A program made the translations under genes and the position numbers. Shown here one piece after another: positions 49,110-59,635 of a stretch of DNA of 64,000 nucleotides. This stretch comes from Symsagittifera roscoffensis. Its lineage: Eukaryota; Xenacoelomorpha; Acoela; Convolutidae. The notes beneath the pieces were generated by a model. That model did not search any database. It saw nothing but the letters and a program-made list of their open reading frames with translations, and was not told the DNA's origin. The DNA lies in the NCBI RefSeq assembly GCF_963678635.1, contig NC_087071.1:6401624-6465623 (forward strand), read 5' to 3'. Position 1 is the first letter of the stretch. Each line of letters begins with the position of its first letter.

Positions 49110-49520
49110 CTAAATCCGGGATTCCCTCAGGGTTATGTACTGGGTACTCTTATTTTAATCTGTATAAAAATGATTTTAATCATAAATGGTTTTAATCATA
49201 AATGGTTTAATTCGTGTAAAGTTGAGCAATACGGCGACTACACGTTAAATATATGTGAACAACACGATATCAATTTTGCACTGAAACAACTGGAAGAATA
49301 TTGCAAAGTCTTATCAAAATCTGTACATTCTCACTCTTTTAAATTTAATGCAAAAAACAAACTAAAACCTTTGTATAGAGTCAAAAAAAATCTTGCTTAT
49401 GATTGCTCTAGTCAAAAATCATCTACTTTATTGTGCCATTCCCCTGGATGGCACAGCAAAACCTCCCGTTTCAAGGATTACAAAACGATAATGGACTTAA
49501 AAACAAATTTAAGATAACAA
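49110..49520 (+). pseudogene. Non-LTR reverse transcriptase fragment
   Basis: GFPQGYVLGTLILICIKMI near 49118 matches the conserved GVPQGSVLGP-type RT motif of LINEs. In the same frame, QYGDYTLNICEQHDINFAL near 49220 sits where the YADDT catalytic motif belongs, with the Asp pair altered. The fragment is short, its catalytic site is damaged, and it is embedded between two copies of the LTR-related repeat. Confidence 0.7.
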
Positions 49521-50090
49521 GGAGGCTCAGAAAAATCAAGAATTTTAAATTTTTCAAATCTTCGATTGTGAAAAAAATATATCTGAGAATTGCTAAGGAC
49601 AGCAATTTTGACAAATATAATGTGTGAAACACACAAAAACCGGATATGACACGAAAAAAAGTCGTAACAGAGAAGAAACAATTTTTGTGTTGAGCGAAAC
49701 ACAGCCGAAGTCTCCTTTCGTGAAGCGTTGACACCATAAGGAGCTTACTTGTGGAAGAAAGTGGAACCAGAAGGTCCTGTGGTATCATCGAGACTTCTGC
49801 GTACCATCCTCAGCAGGAGAACTTAAGAGGTAATAACATTAAATCTGGGAGAGGGTGGCATCGGAGCCCCGGTGCCCAGAAACTCCTTTAACAAACATTA
49901 ACCTCCGTTTAGCTACTGTGATGCCCTGAACGCATTTAATTGAACTCAATAATGATTTGTTGTTTCAGAGTAGTTAGGGTTGAGAATAGGTTCAATCCAT
50001 CTCTAATGGATCTAATAGGTAACTGTAACTATAGGTATCTCTAATTATGGTTTGTAGCCCTGTTTTTAGTATTAATCAAGTTCTCTGGGG

Positions 50091-50447
50091 GTTCGAGACC
50101 CAGCTATGAGGTTATTTTTGCATGTAAACAGAGGCTGATTAATAGCCGTTTAGCTGATTGCCTATTAAGATTAACATGATGGTTATTTCTGAAGCAGACC
50201 AGAAAATTAACTGGCCAGGACGAGGCGGTTAAAAACTAGTGAGATTAACTGATGTCAGCCAGTCTTTAATAGGGACTTTTTCTATGCGTCGTTACTGTGT
50301 GATTCATGGGCGAGTGTTACATATCCAGTTTTTCTTAAAGGCGTAATTTCCACATATCTAACCAAATCAATCGAAAAACAATAAGTTGTGTTTTAAAAAA
50401 AATATGTTGCAATCGTGCAAAATTTGACTCATCCTCCGACCTGAAAT
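50091..50447 (+). repeat. Dispersed LTR-related repeat, copy 2
   Basis: Same start as copy 1 and about 90% identical by eye. Similarity to copy 3 extends about 80 bp further right than to copy 1. Confidence 0.7.
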
Positions 50448-51059
50448 TGAAACATACTTTTAAAGTTTCTTGACCGGAAATTGGTTTGCAATTTTTGGAA
50501 AACGAAAAAACAAAACGACTGCTTAAACGAAAAAACAAACGAAAGAATTTATAGCCTTTCATAAAATATCTATCCGCTTGTCTAGATTGCCTTTAGCTTT
50601 GACTAAACCAGTAACTGATAGTGAAATGGTGAATCAACGCCCAGTTTTCCGGAAGTTGCAGTTCGATTCTAAGATATGGCAGTTTTTTTTAATTCAGACT
50701 TTGATCTGTTTGAATTTATTGGAATTTTTCAATTGAAATGTTCTGCATTGTCTTTTCAAATGAAAAAATTGGCCTATCAAGCTTTTTCAAGTTTCCACAG
50801 GAGCTTGAGTGAAGCAGCCTTACAGACATCTATTGAGTTAAGATTCTGTCGTCAAGCGCTCTTGTGTTATTTCGTAACTAAAAATTGACTATTTCACAAA
50901 ACCATTGTATTGTGGTTGGCACAGTTAGCAGCAGGCGTGAGTGGTGAGCAAAGCAATACGACTCTAATCCCGGATGATGCTTGAAAGAGCGAATCGACAA
51001 AAATAACATCGACTGAATATAGTTAACGACCCGATGCAAGTAGGAAGAAGCGAAATAAC

Positions 51060-51405
51060 CTGACTGGCCCTCGCGCTGTGTCTAGGTCGAGACGGTTAAA
51101 AGGAGTGAAATTAAGGTACTTTATGACAGCCAGGCGTCAATGGGAGGAATTTTTTCTGCGCTCCGTCAATGTTTAAGTTCTGGGCGAATGTTACGTATCC
51201 AACTTACGTTTTAGGCGAAGTTTCCACAAACCTAACCAAATCAATCGAAAAACATTAGATTGTGTTGTAAAACATGTTGCAACCGCGCAAAATTTGACAC
51301 ATCCTCCGACCTGAAATTGAAACAAAATATAACTTCCGTTTCAACGTTTCTTGACTGAAAAATGGTTTGTAACTACTGGAAAATTGAAAACAAAAGACTA
51401 TCAGC
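51060..51405 (+). repeat. Dispersed LTR-related repeat, copy 3 (partial, diverged)
   Basis: Matches the right two thirds of copies 1 and 2 (from GACGAGACGGTTAAAA-like sequence onward) and extends further right together with copy 2. It lies just before the LINE ORF1 relic. Confidence 0.6.
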
Positions 51406-51483
51406 TTATGAAAAAATCAAACATGGAAAATTTGTAATCGAAGAAAACCCATGAACTATACTGAAGGGAAAGATAAAATATAA

Positions 51484-52280
51484 ATGCATAGAAAAAGCTT
51501 GTTTCAAAAGATCAGCAACAATGTGGAACATCATTCATCAAAAAAGTTGTCAAATGACTCAATGACTTTAAGAAAGAGCGAATCGACACAAAAAATTGTT
51601 GTGATAAACTTAATAAAAAGTTTTCAGAGCACCCAACAAAATTTTTTCGACAAAGGATTATCACCCAACTTTTGGAGACATACTTGACTGTTTGCCTGAA
51701 GAACTGATAAAGATTGTATCTACAATAAGAAGGAAAGTTATGTGCTTGTTTCGAGAAGCCTTGGCCAGAGTCAAGTCAACAATTTCTATTAAAAAATCTT
51801 CGCTATCTGTGCAAGACTCGATTGTGTCACTTGAAAAACACAATGTTGCAAGTCCACCACAACCAAAGTTTAATGCTCCGACTGCTACTGCTGCTTCTTT
51901 TGAAGTGCTTCAAGTCCGATGAAATCAGAGTTCAAGGTATCCCTGAAAGAATCTTAAAATCGTCCACCGAACGCTTCGAAGATTAGTCTAAATCTGTTGC
52001 CGAAGTGATTGAGTACCTAGACGTAGGCTCCTCGAACAAAATTTAAGAGCTATGCATACTGGGTAAAAAGAAAACTGAATCCAATGATGCACGTCCAAGG
52101 AATGTCAAACTAATTTCGGCCTGGTCAACTCGAAAAATTCTTCTGAGTAAATGTTACACTCTGAAAAAATTTTTATTCACAATTATATTACCAAAGGTGG
52201 CCAAGGTGTTGAAAAAGCGTTATCAGTTTTCGCGATCTAATTCTTTGTGTCAATGGCAAGTTGCAGCAACTGAAAACAAC
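51484..52280 (+). pseudogene. LINE ORF1-type RNA-binding protein relic
   Basis: The region 51690-52240 reads as a broken ORF1. An upstream helical Lys/Ser-rich part is followed by EIRVQGIPERI (near 51928), EVIEYLDVG, then ARPRNVKLISAWSTRKILL (near 52095). This matches the RRM-like domain of L1/CR1-type ORF1 proteins, which typically read RIxGIPE ... RPRxIKV. Two stops (TAG near 51985, TAA near 52045) interrupt it. ORF1 protein coats element RNA. Together with the endonuclease relic at 53.2-53.66 kb it probably belongs to one insertion. Confidence 0.65.
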
Positions 52281-52439
52281 TGAAAATTGACTAGAAACTT
52301 TTTTATCTGTCATTTTGTTAACTGCCAACAAACCTTGCATATGTTGTGTTTATCTTTTACGGGCCTTAAACTGCATTTTCATCTGCCTGAGATGAACACT
52401 GCTGTAAATTCTTGATATATCTTTCCTTTTTCCTGAGGC

Positions 52440-53175
52440 AGATCAATTTCGGGTAGCTGGAGGATTGAAAACATTTCTTTTTATGCATAAGCTAACCGTA
52501 ACTATCGGAAAATACCAGTCAGCCAAAAAATAACTGACTGCATTAAATTTCGGTATTTAAAAGCAGAATTCAACGTCATATAACACGCAAATCGAAAACA
52601 TTTAAAAGTCATCGTTAAAATGGCGCCTTAACAATTGGTGAAATTTTTCTGTTTTTCAGTTTTTTTTCATACACTGTTCTGTGTTCACCAGAAAATTCAA
52701 GAGTTACGACCTTGGTTTTTTTAGCTAAGACTTTCAATGAGAATATCCTCGCCCCCAAAAAGCGAGAAGAGGTGAGAGCTCCAAGTTCAGCCGGGTCAGC
52801 TCTCACAGACAGGAACTGCTGCTGTGATGGTCGGCGGACCATATTTCTGCATCAATTTGGTTCTGAAGCAGATAGGTTCCGTGTAGCTGGCTGATTGACA
52901 AAATTTCATTTCATTAGTAAATTAAACGCAATTATCGAAAACTGAAAGTCAACAAAGAATAACAAACTGCCATAAACTTCGGTATTTAAAAACAGAATTC
53001 AATGTCATAAATTCCGCAAAATGAAAACATTAAAGAATCAATTTCAAAATGGCACCTGAACAAATTGTGAACTTTGTTTTGGAATTTGTGTTTGAATTTT
53101 TCGACCTTGGTTTTTTCTAGCTAAGAAATCTAGCGAAAACACTTCGACCTCAATGTTATTGCGAGGTCTGATCAA
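52440..53175. repeat. Two diverged direct repeats of about 320-420 bp
   Basis: 52440-52855 and 52856-53175 share blocks in the same order (GTAGCTGG, CGGTATTTAAAA, AATTCAA, AAAATGGC, ACCTTGGTTTTTT, AGCTAAGA). Identity is roughly 75% by eye. They separate the LINE ORF1 and endonuclease relics. Confidence 0.6.
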
Positions 53176-53199
53176 TTTTTTGGTGTTCACGGAGCTAAT

Positions 53200-53660
53200 C
53201 TTTTTGCAATGAAAATTTGCAGTGCATCTGTTTTTGACATTAGCCCAATATTGTGTGATCCGACCGTCGGTTGCGCCGTCTTGCTTTTTTCCGTGTCACT
53301 TAATTTCTGCTTTATATCGTGGTACCTCATCCCCCTGCTTCTTCTCCTTTCCGCTCAAACTTCGATGAACTCAGTCATTTTATCTTTGTAGCTCAGGCGG
53401 TTTTTCAAAGCGAGCATTTTAAACGCAGTAACAAATACGGCAGCTACCTTTTGATAGGTGGTGATTTTAACTTGCCAAATGTTGACTGGCGCTCGCTCCA
53501 CAGTTCGAACTCTTAAAATATCAACCTTCTTTCTTTTTTTAGTGACCTTGCGTTAAGACAGTATAGAAATTAAACAACCCAGAAGAGTGGTAATACGCTT
53601 GACATCTTGCTCCTCAATTTAGCGGTGCCAGGTGACATTTAAGTTTTAAACTCTGGATTT
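53200..53660 (+). pseudogene. LINE apurinic-type endonuclease relic
   Basis: LLIGGDFNLPNVDW near 53455 is the GDFN motif of APE-type endonucleases of non-LTR elements. It is followed by an NTLDILLLN block near 53600 that matches the LDLVLTN motif. The upstream part (53209-53391) changes frame near 53330. Several stops follow the motif. The 560-bp tandem repeat begins about 230 bp later, so the RT part is missing. Confidence 0.75.
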
Positions 53661-53890
53661 TTCTTCACAAACCTTTCAGCATAAAAATTTCCAATCGATG
53701 TTGTCACCGAATCATTCCCGCTTTCGTACTCTAAGTCTTCAATCCAGATTGACAAATTTGTTCAGTAGTTGAAACAGGCAATGACGCACTTCAGATCTCA
53801 CATACTTAGTCTGACTTAAGCTCATTTATACTCTCTGGTCCTTCACGAGGAGTGATTCTACCATCAAGCCACAAACGATTGAAAAGTGTG

Positions 53891-55105
53891 CCATTCTGCC
53901 AGATGGCATAGCGCAACCTTCCGACGAAGCACGAATCAGAGAGAAAAAGCCTTAACAGCAAAAAAGTGCTTGAAAGGAGGATCGAAGTATTCTGAAATTT
54001 TCTATTTTTTAAAATTTCGATTTTCAAGTTGATATTTCTCAGAAATACGAAAAACGGCCATTTTGACCAAAAAAGCTGAGAAAATCAGAACAACGCAAAA
54101 TAGTGTGAAAAACAGTCGCACAAGAGACGAAAAACACGAAGCCTCTTATCGTGGCAACAACGCACGATAAGACCCGTATCAGCGGATATTAGTGGAGAAG
54201 GAAGCTTCAGTGGGGAAGGAATATTCCACGGAACCCTCCCGTACCACAAATTAGAAGAGATAAGAGCGTTATCGCAGGAATATTACGGGAGCGGAGGCTT
54301 GGTCCCCCAGAGACTGTTTTATGTGAAGGGACTGTATAAAACTGACTGTATAGCTACTTGGATGTCGTGAAACTATAAAAATTAACACCGGTATAACTTG
54401 ATATTTTAGAATATGAGTAGCTAGAAAGAGGAAAGGGTCATTCCATTGTGCCATTCTGCCAGATGGCACAGCGCAACCTTCCGACGAAGCACGAATCAGA
54501 GAGAAAAGGCCTTAACAGCAAAAAAAATGCTTGAAAGGAGGGTCGAAGTATTTTGAAATTTTCTATTTTTAAAATTTCGATTTTCAAGTTGATATTTCTC
54601 AGAAATACGAAAAACGACCATTTTGACAAAAAAAGCTGAGAAAATGAGAACAACGCCAAATATTGTGAAAAACAGTCGTACATGAGACGGAAAATACGAA
54701 GCCTCTTATCGTGGCAACAACGCACGATAAGACCCTTATCAGAGGATATTAGTGGAGAAGGAAGCTTCAGTGGGGAAGGAATATTCCACGGAACACTCCC
54801 GGGACGCAAATTAGAAGAGATAAGAGCGTTATCGCAGGAATATTACGGGAGCGGAGGCTTGGTCCCCCAGAGACTGTTTTATGTGAAGGGACTGTATAAA
54901 ACTGACTGTATAGCTACTTGGATGTCGTGAAACTATAAAAATTAACACCGGTATAACTTGATATTTTAGAATATGAGTAGCTAGAAAGAGGAAAGGGTCA
55001 TTCCATTGTGCCATTCTGCCAGATGGCACAGCGCAACCTTCCGACGAAGCACGAATCAGAGAGAAAAGGCCTTAACAGCAAAAAAATGCTTGAAAGGAGG
55101 GTCGA
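53891..55105. repeat. 560-bp tandem repeat, 2.17 copies
   Basis: Units start at 53891, 54451 and 55011 (CCATTCTGCCAGATGGCA), with a spacing of exactly 560 bp. The third is cut after 95 bp, where the LTR-related sequence begins. Each full unit has a TATAAAA and a GC-richer block, giving an 82-codon open frame in copy 2 that is not supported as a gene. Copies differ by a few percent. Confidence 0.9.
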
Positions 55106-55345
55106 TATGTCGCTTGTGGTTGTGTTCGCATATAAACGAAAGCTGATCAAAAGTCGTTTGACTGATGGCCTAAAAATGGTAACTTTTTACTTAGCCCTAG
55201 ACAGACCAGAAAGTCAACTGGCAAGGTCGAGACGGTGAAAAGCGAGTAGTATTAAGGTAAGTAACGCCTGCCAGTCGTTAATAGGTACTTTTTCTACGCT
55301 CCGTCGCTGTGTAGTATTCGGGCGAATGTTACATAGACGTTTTTA
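55106..55345 (+). repeat. Probable 5' LTR (or its right part) of the second Ty3-type element
   Basis: About 240 bp starting near TGTCGCTTGTGG and running to the base before the PBS. It is related to the repeats at 48031, 50091 and 51060. The right end does not show an obvious CA next to the PBS; ...TGTTACA ends 14 bp before it. The LTR boundary is therefore uncertain. The left part may be truncated by the 560-bp repeat. Confidence 0.5.
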
Positions 55346-55363
55346 TGGCGCTCCTGGGTGGGC
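55346..55363 (+). promoter_or_regulatory. Primer-binding site of the second element
   Basis: TGGCGCTCCTGGGTGGGC, identical to the PBS at 19870-19887 except for one base (G for T at position 11). This suggests that both elements use the same tRNA primer. Confidence 0.75.
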
Positions 55364-58300
55364 CTGTCAAAGGCATAAGACCATCATGATCAGCAAGCGT
55401 TTCAGGGACGAACCCTCCGCTCCGGGCGTATGCCCAAGTTAGAGGCCTTAATGACCGTTATTGTACTGGGGGGAAGGTGCGTACCCTCCGTCCAGTACTA
55501 TTTAGCTTTTTAACTTAGTTAACACCGAAAATTCCGGGGGCCGGAGGGTTAGGTGGGAAGTCATGAACCCGCCTGTCCCGAGGTCCCGGGATCAAAAACA
55601 ATTAAAGGGAAAGCGTAAAACCAAACAAAAATAGTGTATAACCAAGAAAAAGCCAAAAATAAATTTTTTTGAAAACAAAAAAGTACAAAAAACAGTAAAA
55701 AATCCAAAAAAGACCGAAAACAGTAAAAAAAAAATGTAAAGTGACAGTTTATATGTTGTTTCCGGACGAGATGTGATCTGACCCTCCTATTTGTTGTTGT
55801 TTCAGATTGATTTATATCGTTTCTGATAGAAAGGTTGTGTGTTTTGGTGAAGGGTTGGATACCCTCCCTCGAGTGTAATTTGAGTGTTTAAGCACGTTAA
55901 TGGTGATTTTGCCGGTGGCCGGAGGGTAGAGTGGCAAGCTGATCAACGTGTTCCACACTCAACAGGGACATCAGGAACAACATCCGCAACGACTGTTGGG
56001 TATCGTTGAAACAATTTTAGTATCGTTCGGGTACTATTTCATTAAAACTTAAGTGGTGGGGGGCACGATTGGCGCGGTCCGATTGTACCCTCCATCGATT
56101 ACAAATTTCCGAGTTAAGGGTCTTAATTCGGGTATTTTGGTGCAAAGGAGGGTATAGTACTATTCATTAACGACTACTAATAGGTTATTATCCTTATTAC
56201 ATATTACTTATCTCCTAATTAGACCCAAGAAACCCCCAATTTTTTTTCGAAAATTATCGATTTTCGATCAAACTGTAGACCCCCAAATTTTTGGATATCC
56301 GAGCTTTTCCGAACAGCAAAAAGCTTTTATATAGGAGTAGCTACGTAGTTCGATCCCCCTAACTAAAGAAACCGCGTGAGAAAAGACTCAGTAGAAGTTG
56401 GAAAAAACCAAAATTTTTCGGTCAAAATTTCGATAATTTTCTGAATTTTGTCAATCGGTTTTGGGGATCGAGTTTTTGATTTTTTAGAGTTAGAGCAATA
56501 AAATTTTTTGCGTTAGGAGCGGGCTAGCATAACGTGCTCGGTTACTAGATATATTCTTGAGTAACTCTCCGATTAGCTCCTTGGATAGAGCTAACGACTT
56601 AAGGATTGGAAAAGGATGGAACCGGAGGGTCCAAATTTGATAGTTATTGGCCAAATTTTTGTCTCCAAACCAATTTTGATCCAATTTTTTGCACTACTCC
56701 AGTGCTGTACAGGGCTACTACGCTCGTTTCAATTATTTTTAGGCACTTTCGATAGGAATTGCGGAAAAAGTTTCTCAGAACCTATATAGGTGGTGAAAAA
56801 AGGCCATTTGGACAAACACGTTTTTGGAAATTTCTCAAAGACTAGTCATCCGATCGGGATAATTTTGGTACCATAAGTCGACGTTTTTGACCACTTTTCC
56901 AGACCGCAACCGTTTTTGGGTTGATATCGCGGAAAAGAAAAATTTTTTAGAATTTGTTGGTTCGGAGGGTCCAAATCGTAGGTAACCCTCCGAGCGGCAG
57001 AAAATTTTATCAAAACACCTTTTTATCTAACTGGGAAGGTTGACCGTGTCAGCCAACCTAGTTTTAAGTCAGGTGGACCACTTTTTGAGACTTTATCGCG
57101 GTAACATAACCTTTTTTCTTGATTTTTGGGGAACCCTCCGAGGTAACCCTCCGGAGTCAGCTAAACCCCTTAGCAACCCTCCTTAGTGGAAAATTTCCAC
57201 GAAATCATCCAAAGAAGTTAAAACAGCCCCCCCTAGAGAATTTAGCTTGTTTTGACGCTTTCTGAAGTTAATTGAAGGCCCTTCCAAGTGAGGCTCAGAA
57301 ATTTGAAAATTTTGAAGGTGCCCTCCGAAGTAACCCTCCGGAGCATATTAAGCATCTTATTGACCCTCCTTAGTAAATTTAAGGGGACCCTCCGAAGTAA
57401 CTTGAGTGATTAAGGTACCCTCCGAAGTAGGCTAAGTGTCTTAGCAACCCTCCGAAGTAACCCTCCGGAGTGTCTTAAACCTTCTAAACAACCTTCCTTG
57501 TTAGAAACTTGAGGAAACCTTCTGTGGCAATTTGGGAAACGGAAAATATCCATTTAGTCAAAATCATATTAGGATATTAGGCGTGCTTATTAGGATCATA
57601 AGAGCGCATTTTGACCCGGAAATTCGTGATCAACTTTGGATTCTAGATTGGGTGTATCAGAAGTACCCGAACAAAAAAAAAAATTTTTGGTTGTGATTTT
57701 GGTTGTGTGGTTGCCTTGAGCTACTTAATAGGAAAGTTCGGGCAATCCGGGAACAAATAAAGGAAAACCTCGGTGAGTGTATTAGGCAAATACACACCCT
57801 CACTTGAGAAGAAAAGTTGTTCCCTACTCTCGTGCACTTGGAGCAGTCCGGGTGTGGGAGAGCTTTTTCATAGACTTTAGAAATTTTCGATCAGAGGTTG
57901 CCTTGAGCCACTTAATAGGACAGCTCGGGCAATCGCAGGGCACCTAAAAGAAGACCTCGGTGGGTGTATTAGGCAAATACACACCCAATTGAGAAGACTG
58001 TGTCCTGGGCTTTGTTCTTTCGGATCGTTCCGATTGGGGGAAGTCTTTTTCTTTAAGACTAAGTTTTATTGATCTGTTTCTGAGTCATCACTGCTTTTTA
58101 TCAAAGATTGTTTAATTTTGACAAAGCAGTGACTTGATAAATTGTGTGGCGATAAATTGATACTGCCAAAAGGTCGCTGTCACCTGTAGGATATTCTTAT
58201 CTGATTATCTATTGTGTTTGGTGTGTTGATTATATCTTGTGAAAATTTTCTGATACTGTTATAATATACAACAGGGTTGAGTTAGCATTATATCAATACT

Positions 58301-58484
58301 GAGCAGGCCCTGTGTGTGTGTAATTCTAGCTGAGTCACTAAGATTGTCATTGAGAAACCTAAGAGACACTCTTGATACTTACGAGATCGAGGAGGCAGCG
58401 TTAAGTAATTTAACTTGAATTTGTTTGCGGTACGTGAGCGTCGCCATTAAATCATACGAAAATTGTTTTTTTTTGTAACAAAGC
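55364..58484 (+). promoter_or_regulatory. 3.1 kb leader with repeated CCCTCCG motifs and paired hairpin blocks
   Basis: No long open frame. ACCCTCCG/ACCCTCC occurs more than ten times, and the complementary GGAGGGT about six times, mainly between 55418 and 57480. The densest part (57130-57480) repeats AAGTAACCCTCCGGAG. The complementary motifs allow many short RNA stems. Two related blocks at 57709 and 57896 each contain a stem GTGTATT-AGGCA-AATACAC. A role in packaging, dimerisation or translation start is inference. Confidence 0.6.
57709..58010 (+). repeat. Two related leader blocks about 187 bp apart
   Basis: GGTTGCCTTGAGCYACTTAA begins both blocks (57709 and 57896). Each also contains GGCAATC-like, ACCTCGGTG and the stem-loop GTGTATTAGGCAAATACAC, and each ends with an AGAAG block. 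The sequences between the shared parts differ, so the shared parts look selected or recently copied. Confidence 0.7.
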
Positions 58485-59375
58485 ATGCAGCGCAGGGACT
58501 CGTTAGGATTGACTACTAGGATTCCCAGGCTGAGTAAGGGCAGCACGCAAAAATTTAAAACTAGGCGTAGCCAGTCCTCGTTTAGCAGCGCCTCCGACGT
58601 TATTGCCGAAAACGAATCGACTAAAGGTCAGCCTGATCTTTCAGTGAGCGAAATGAGATTGAGGAGCGAGAAAAACCGCGATGGCGATCAAAGGCGGAGC
58701 GCCGAAGCCGGAACCGTGAGCGAAACGCTTGTGGACCCCGTTGACGAGAGAGAACAGACGCTCATTCGACCCGACTTTGAGCCGAGCGAGGACCTCAAGC
58801 GGGAGGAAGTCGAGAGGACGGAGGAGACCTCGGAGCGTTCCGAGGTCGAGCCGCGAAAGGAAGTGTTATTCAAGGGAATGTCCAAATCGGAGACCAAGAG
58901 TCACAGGTGGAGGGGAGAATACTCACGTTCGGCTAGTACCCACTCATCTCTGGCCAAGCAGAGCAACAACGCGATGATGTCGAGTATAAGTCCGAGTGAA
59001 GAACAACCGGGTTCGAAGGCCAAGAAGAGCTGGAAGTCTTTGAACGACGAGCGCATGGCGTCACTACCAACTGTAGGTTTAACTTCCAGTTATGACTATC
59101 CGGAGATAGCCCATCCGGATATGAACTTCACACCGTGCCCAAGGAATGATATGAGCATGAATGGTCTAGATGAACTGAGACGGGACATGACCAAAAGAAT
59201 AGATCAGGTTGATGAGAGAGCTCACAAAGGTCAAGAGAATCTGAGAGATGAACTAACGCATGTGAAGTCGCAGGCGAGGGTTGATCAGGCTCAGTTGATT
59301 CGCAACACCGATCAATGCCTGGCGGAGAGCCTGGCACAGGCAAACAAGGAGTCATACGAAAAGAGGCTAGGATGA
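58485..59375 (+). CDS. gag N-terminal ORF of the second Ty3-type element
   Basis: The ATG at 58485 opens 296 codons. The product is strongly charged and Ser/Arg/Glu-rich to about residue 200. It then has a long heptad-like helix (RRDMTKRIDQVDERAHKGQ onward), probably a coiled coil. No zinc knuckle is present. The frame ends at a TGA at 59373; the same helix continues in the -1 frame (59315-59635), which indicates either a programmed frameshift or a one-base change near 59360. No classic heptameric slippery site is evident, so mutation or sequencing error is more likely. Confidence 0.7.
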   Translation: MQRRDSLGLTTRIPRLSKGSTQKFKTRRSQSSFSSASDVIAENESTKGQPDLSVSEMRLRSEKNRDGDQRRSAEAGTVSETLVDPVDEREQTLIRPDFEPSEDLKREEVERTEETSERSEVEPRKEVLFKGMSKSETKSHRWRGEYSRSASTHSSLAKQSNNAMMSSISPSEEQPGSKAKKSWKSLNDERMASLPTVGLTSSYDYPEIAHPDMNFTPCPRNDMSMNGLDELRRDMTKRIDQVDERAHKGQENLRDELTHVKSQARVDQAQLIRNTDQCLAESLAQANKESYEKRLG

Positions 59376-59635
59376 CCAGGGAGATCGAACGATTGTTGAA
59401 CGATCATGATAGTACCTACGCCCACACGATGACTAGCCTGGAGAAAAGGTTAGATGCAAAGTCTGACTTAATGATGCGGAAGCTTGACGCGGTCGTGAAT
59501 GGGAACAATTGGCAGGAGCGTTCCAACCCAAAGGAGCGCTCACGCCATGCGAAGGATGGAGATGGTACGGGCAGCAATGCCAGGGCCCAGCAAAGCTCGA
59601 AAACGAACTACGAACCTAGAAACAAGGAGCGGTAA
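59315..59635 (+). pseudogene. gag continuation segment in the -1 frame
   Basis: 106 codons from an ATG, overlapping the end of the previous ORF by 61 bases. It continues the coiled-coil helix (TREIERLLNDHDSTYAHTM), then becomes polar and basic. It ends at TAA 59633-59635. The frame that follows is the same frame as the long gag-pol ORF, so only this TAA separates them. Confidence 0.65.

Noticed and set aside
50920-51000. tRNA-like stretch (TGGCACAGTTAGC) suggestive of a SINE head
   Set aside because: An A-box-like motif is present but no convincing B box or tRNA fold follows.
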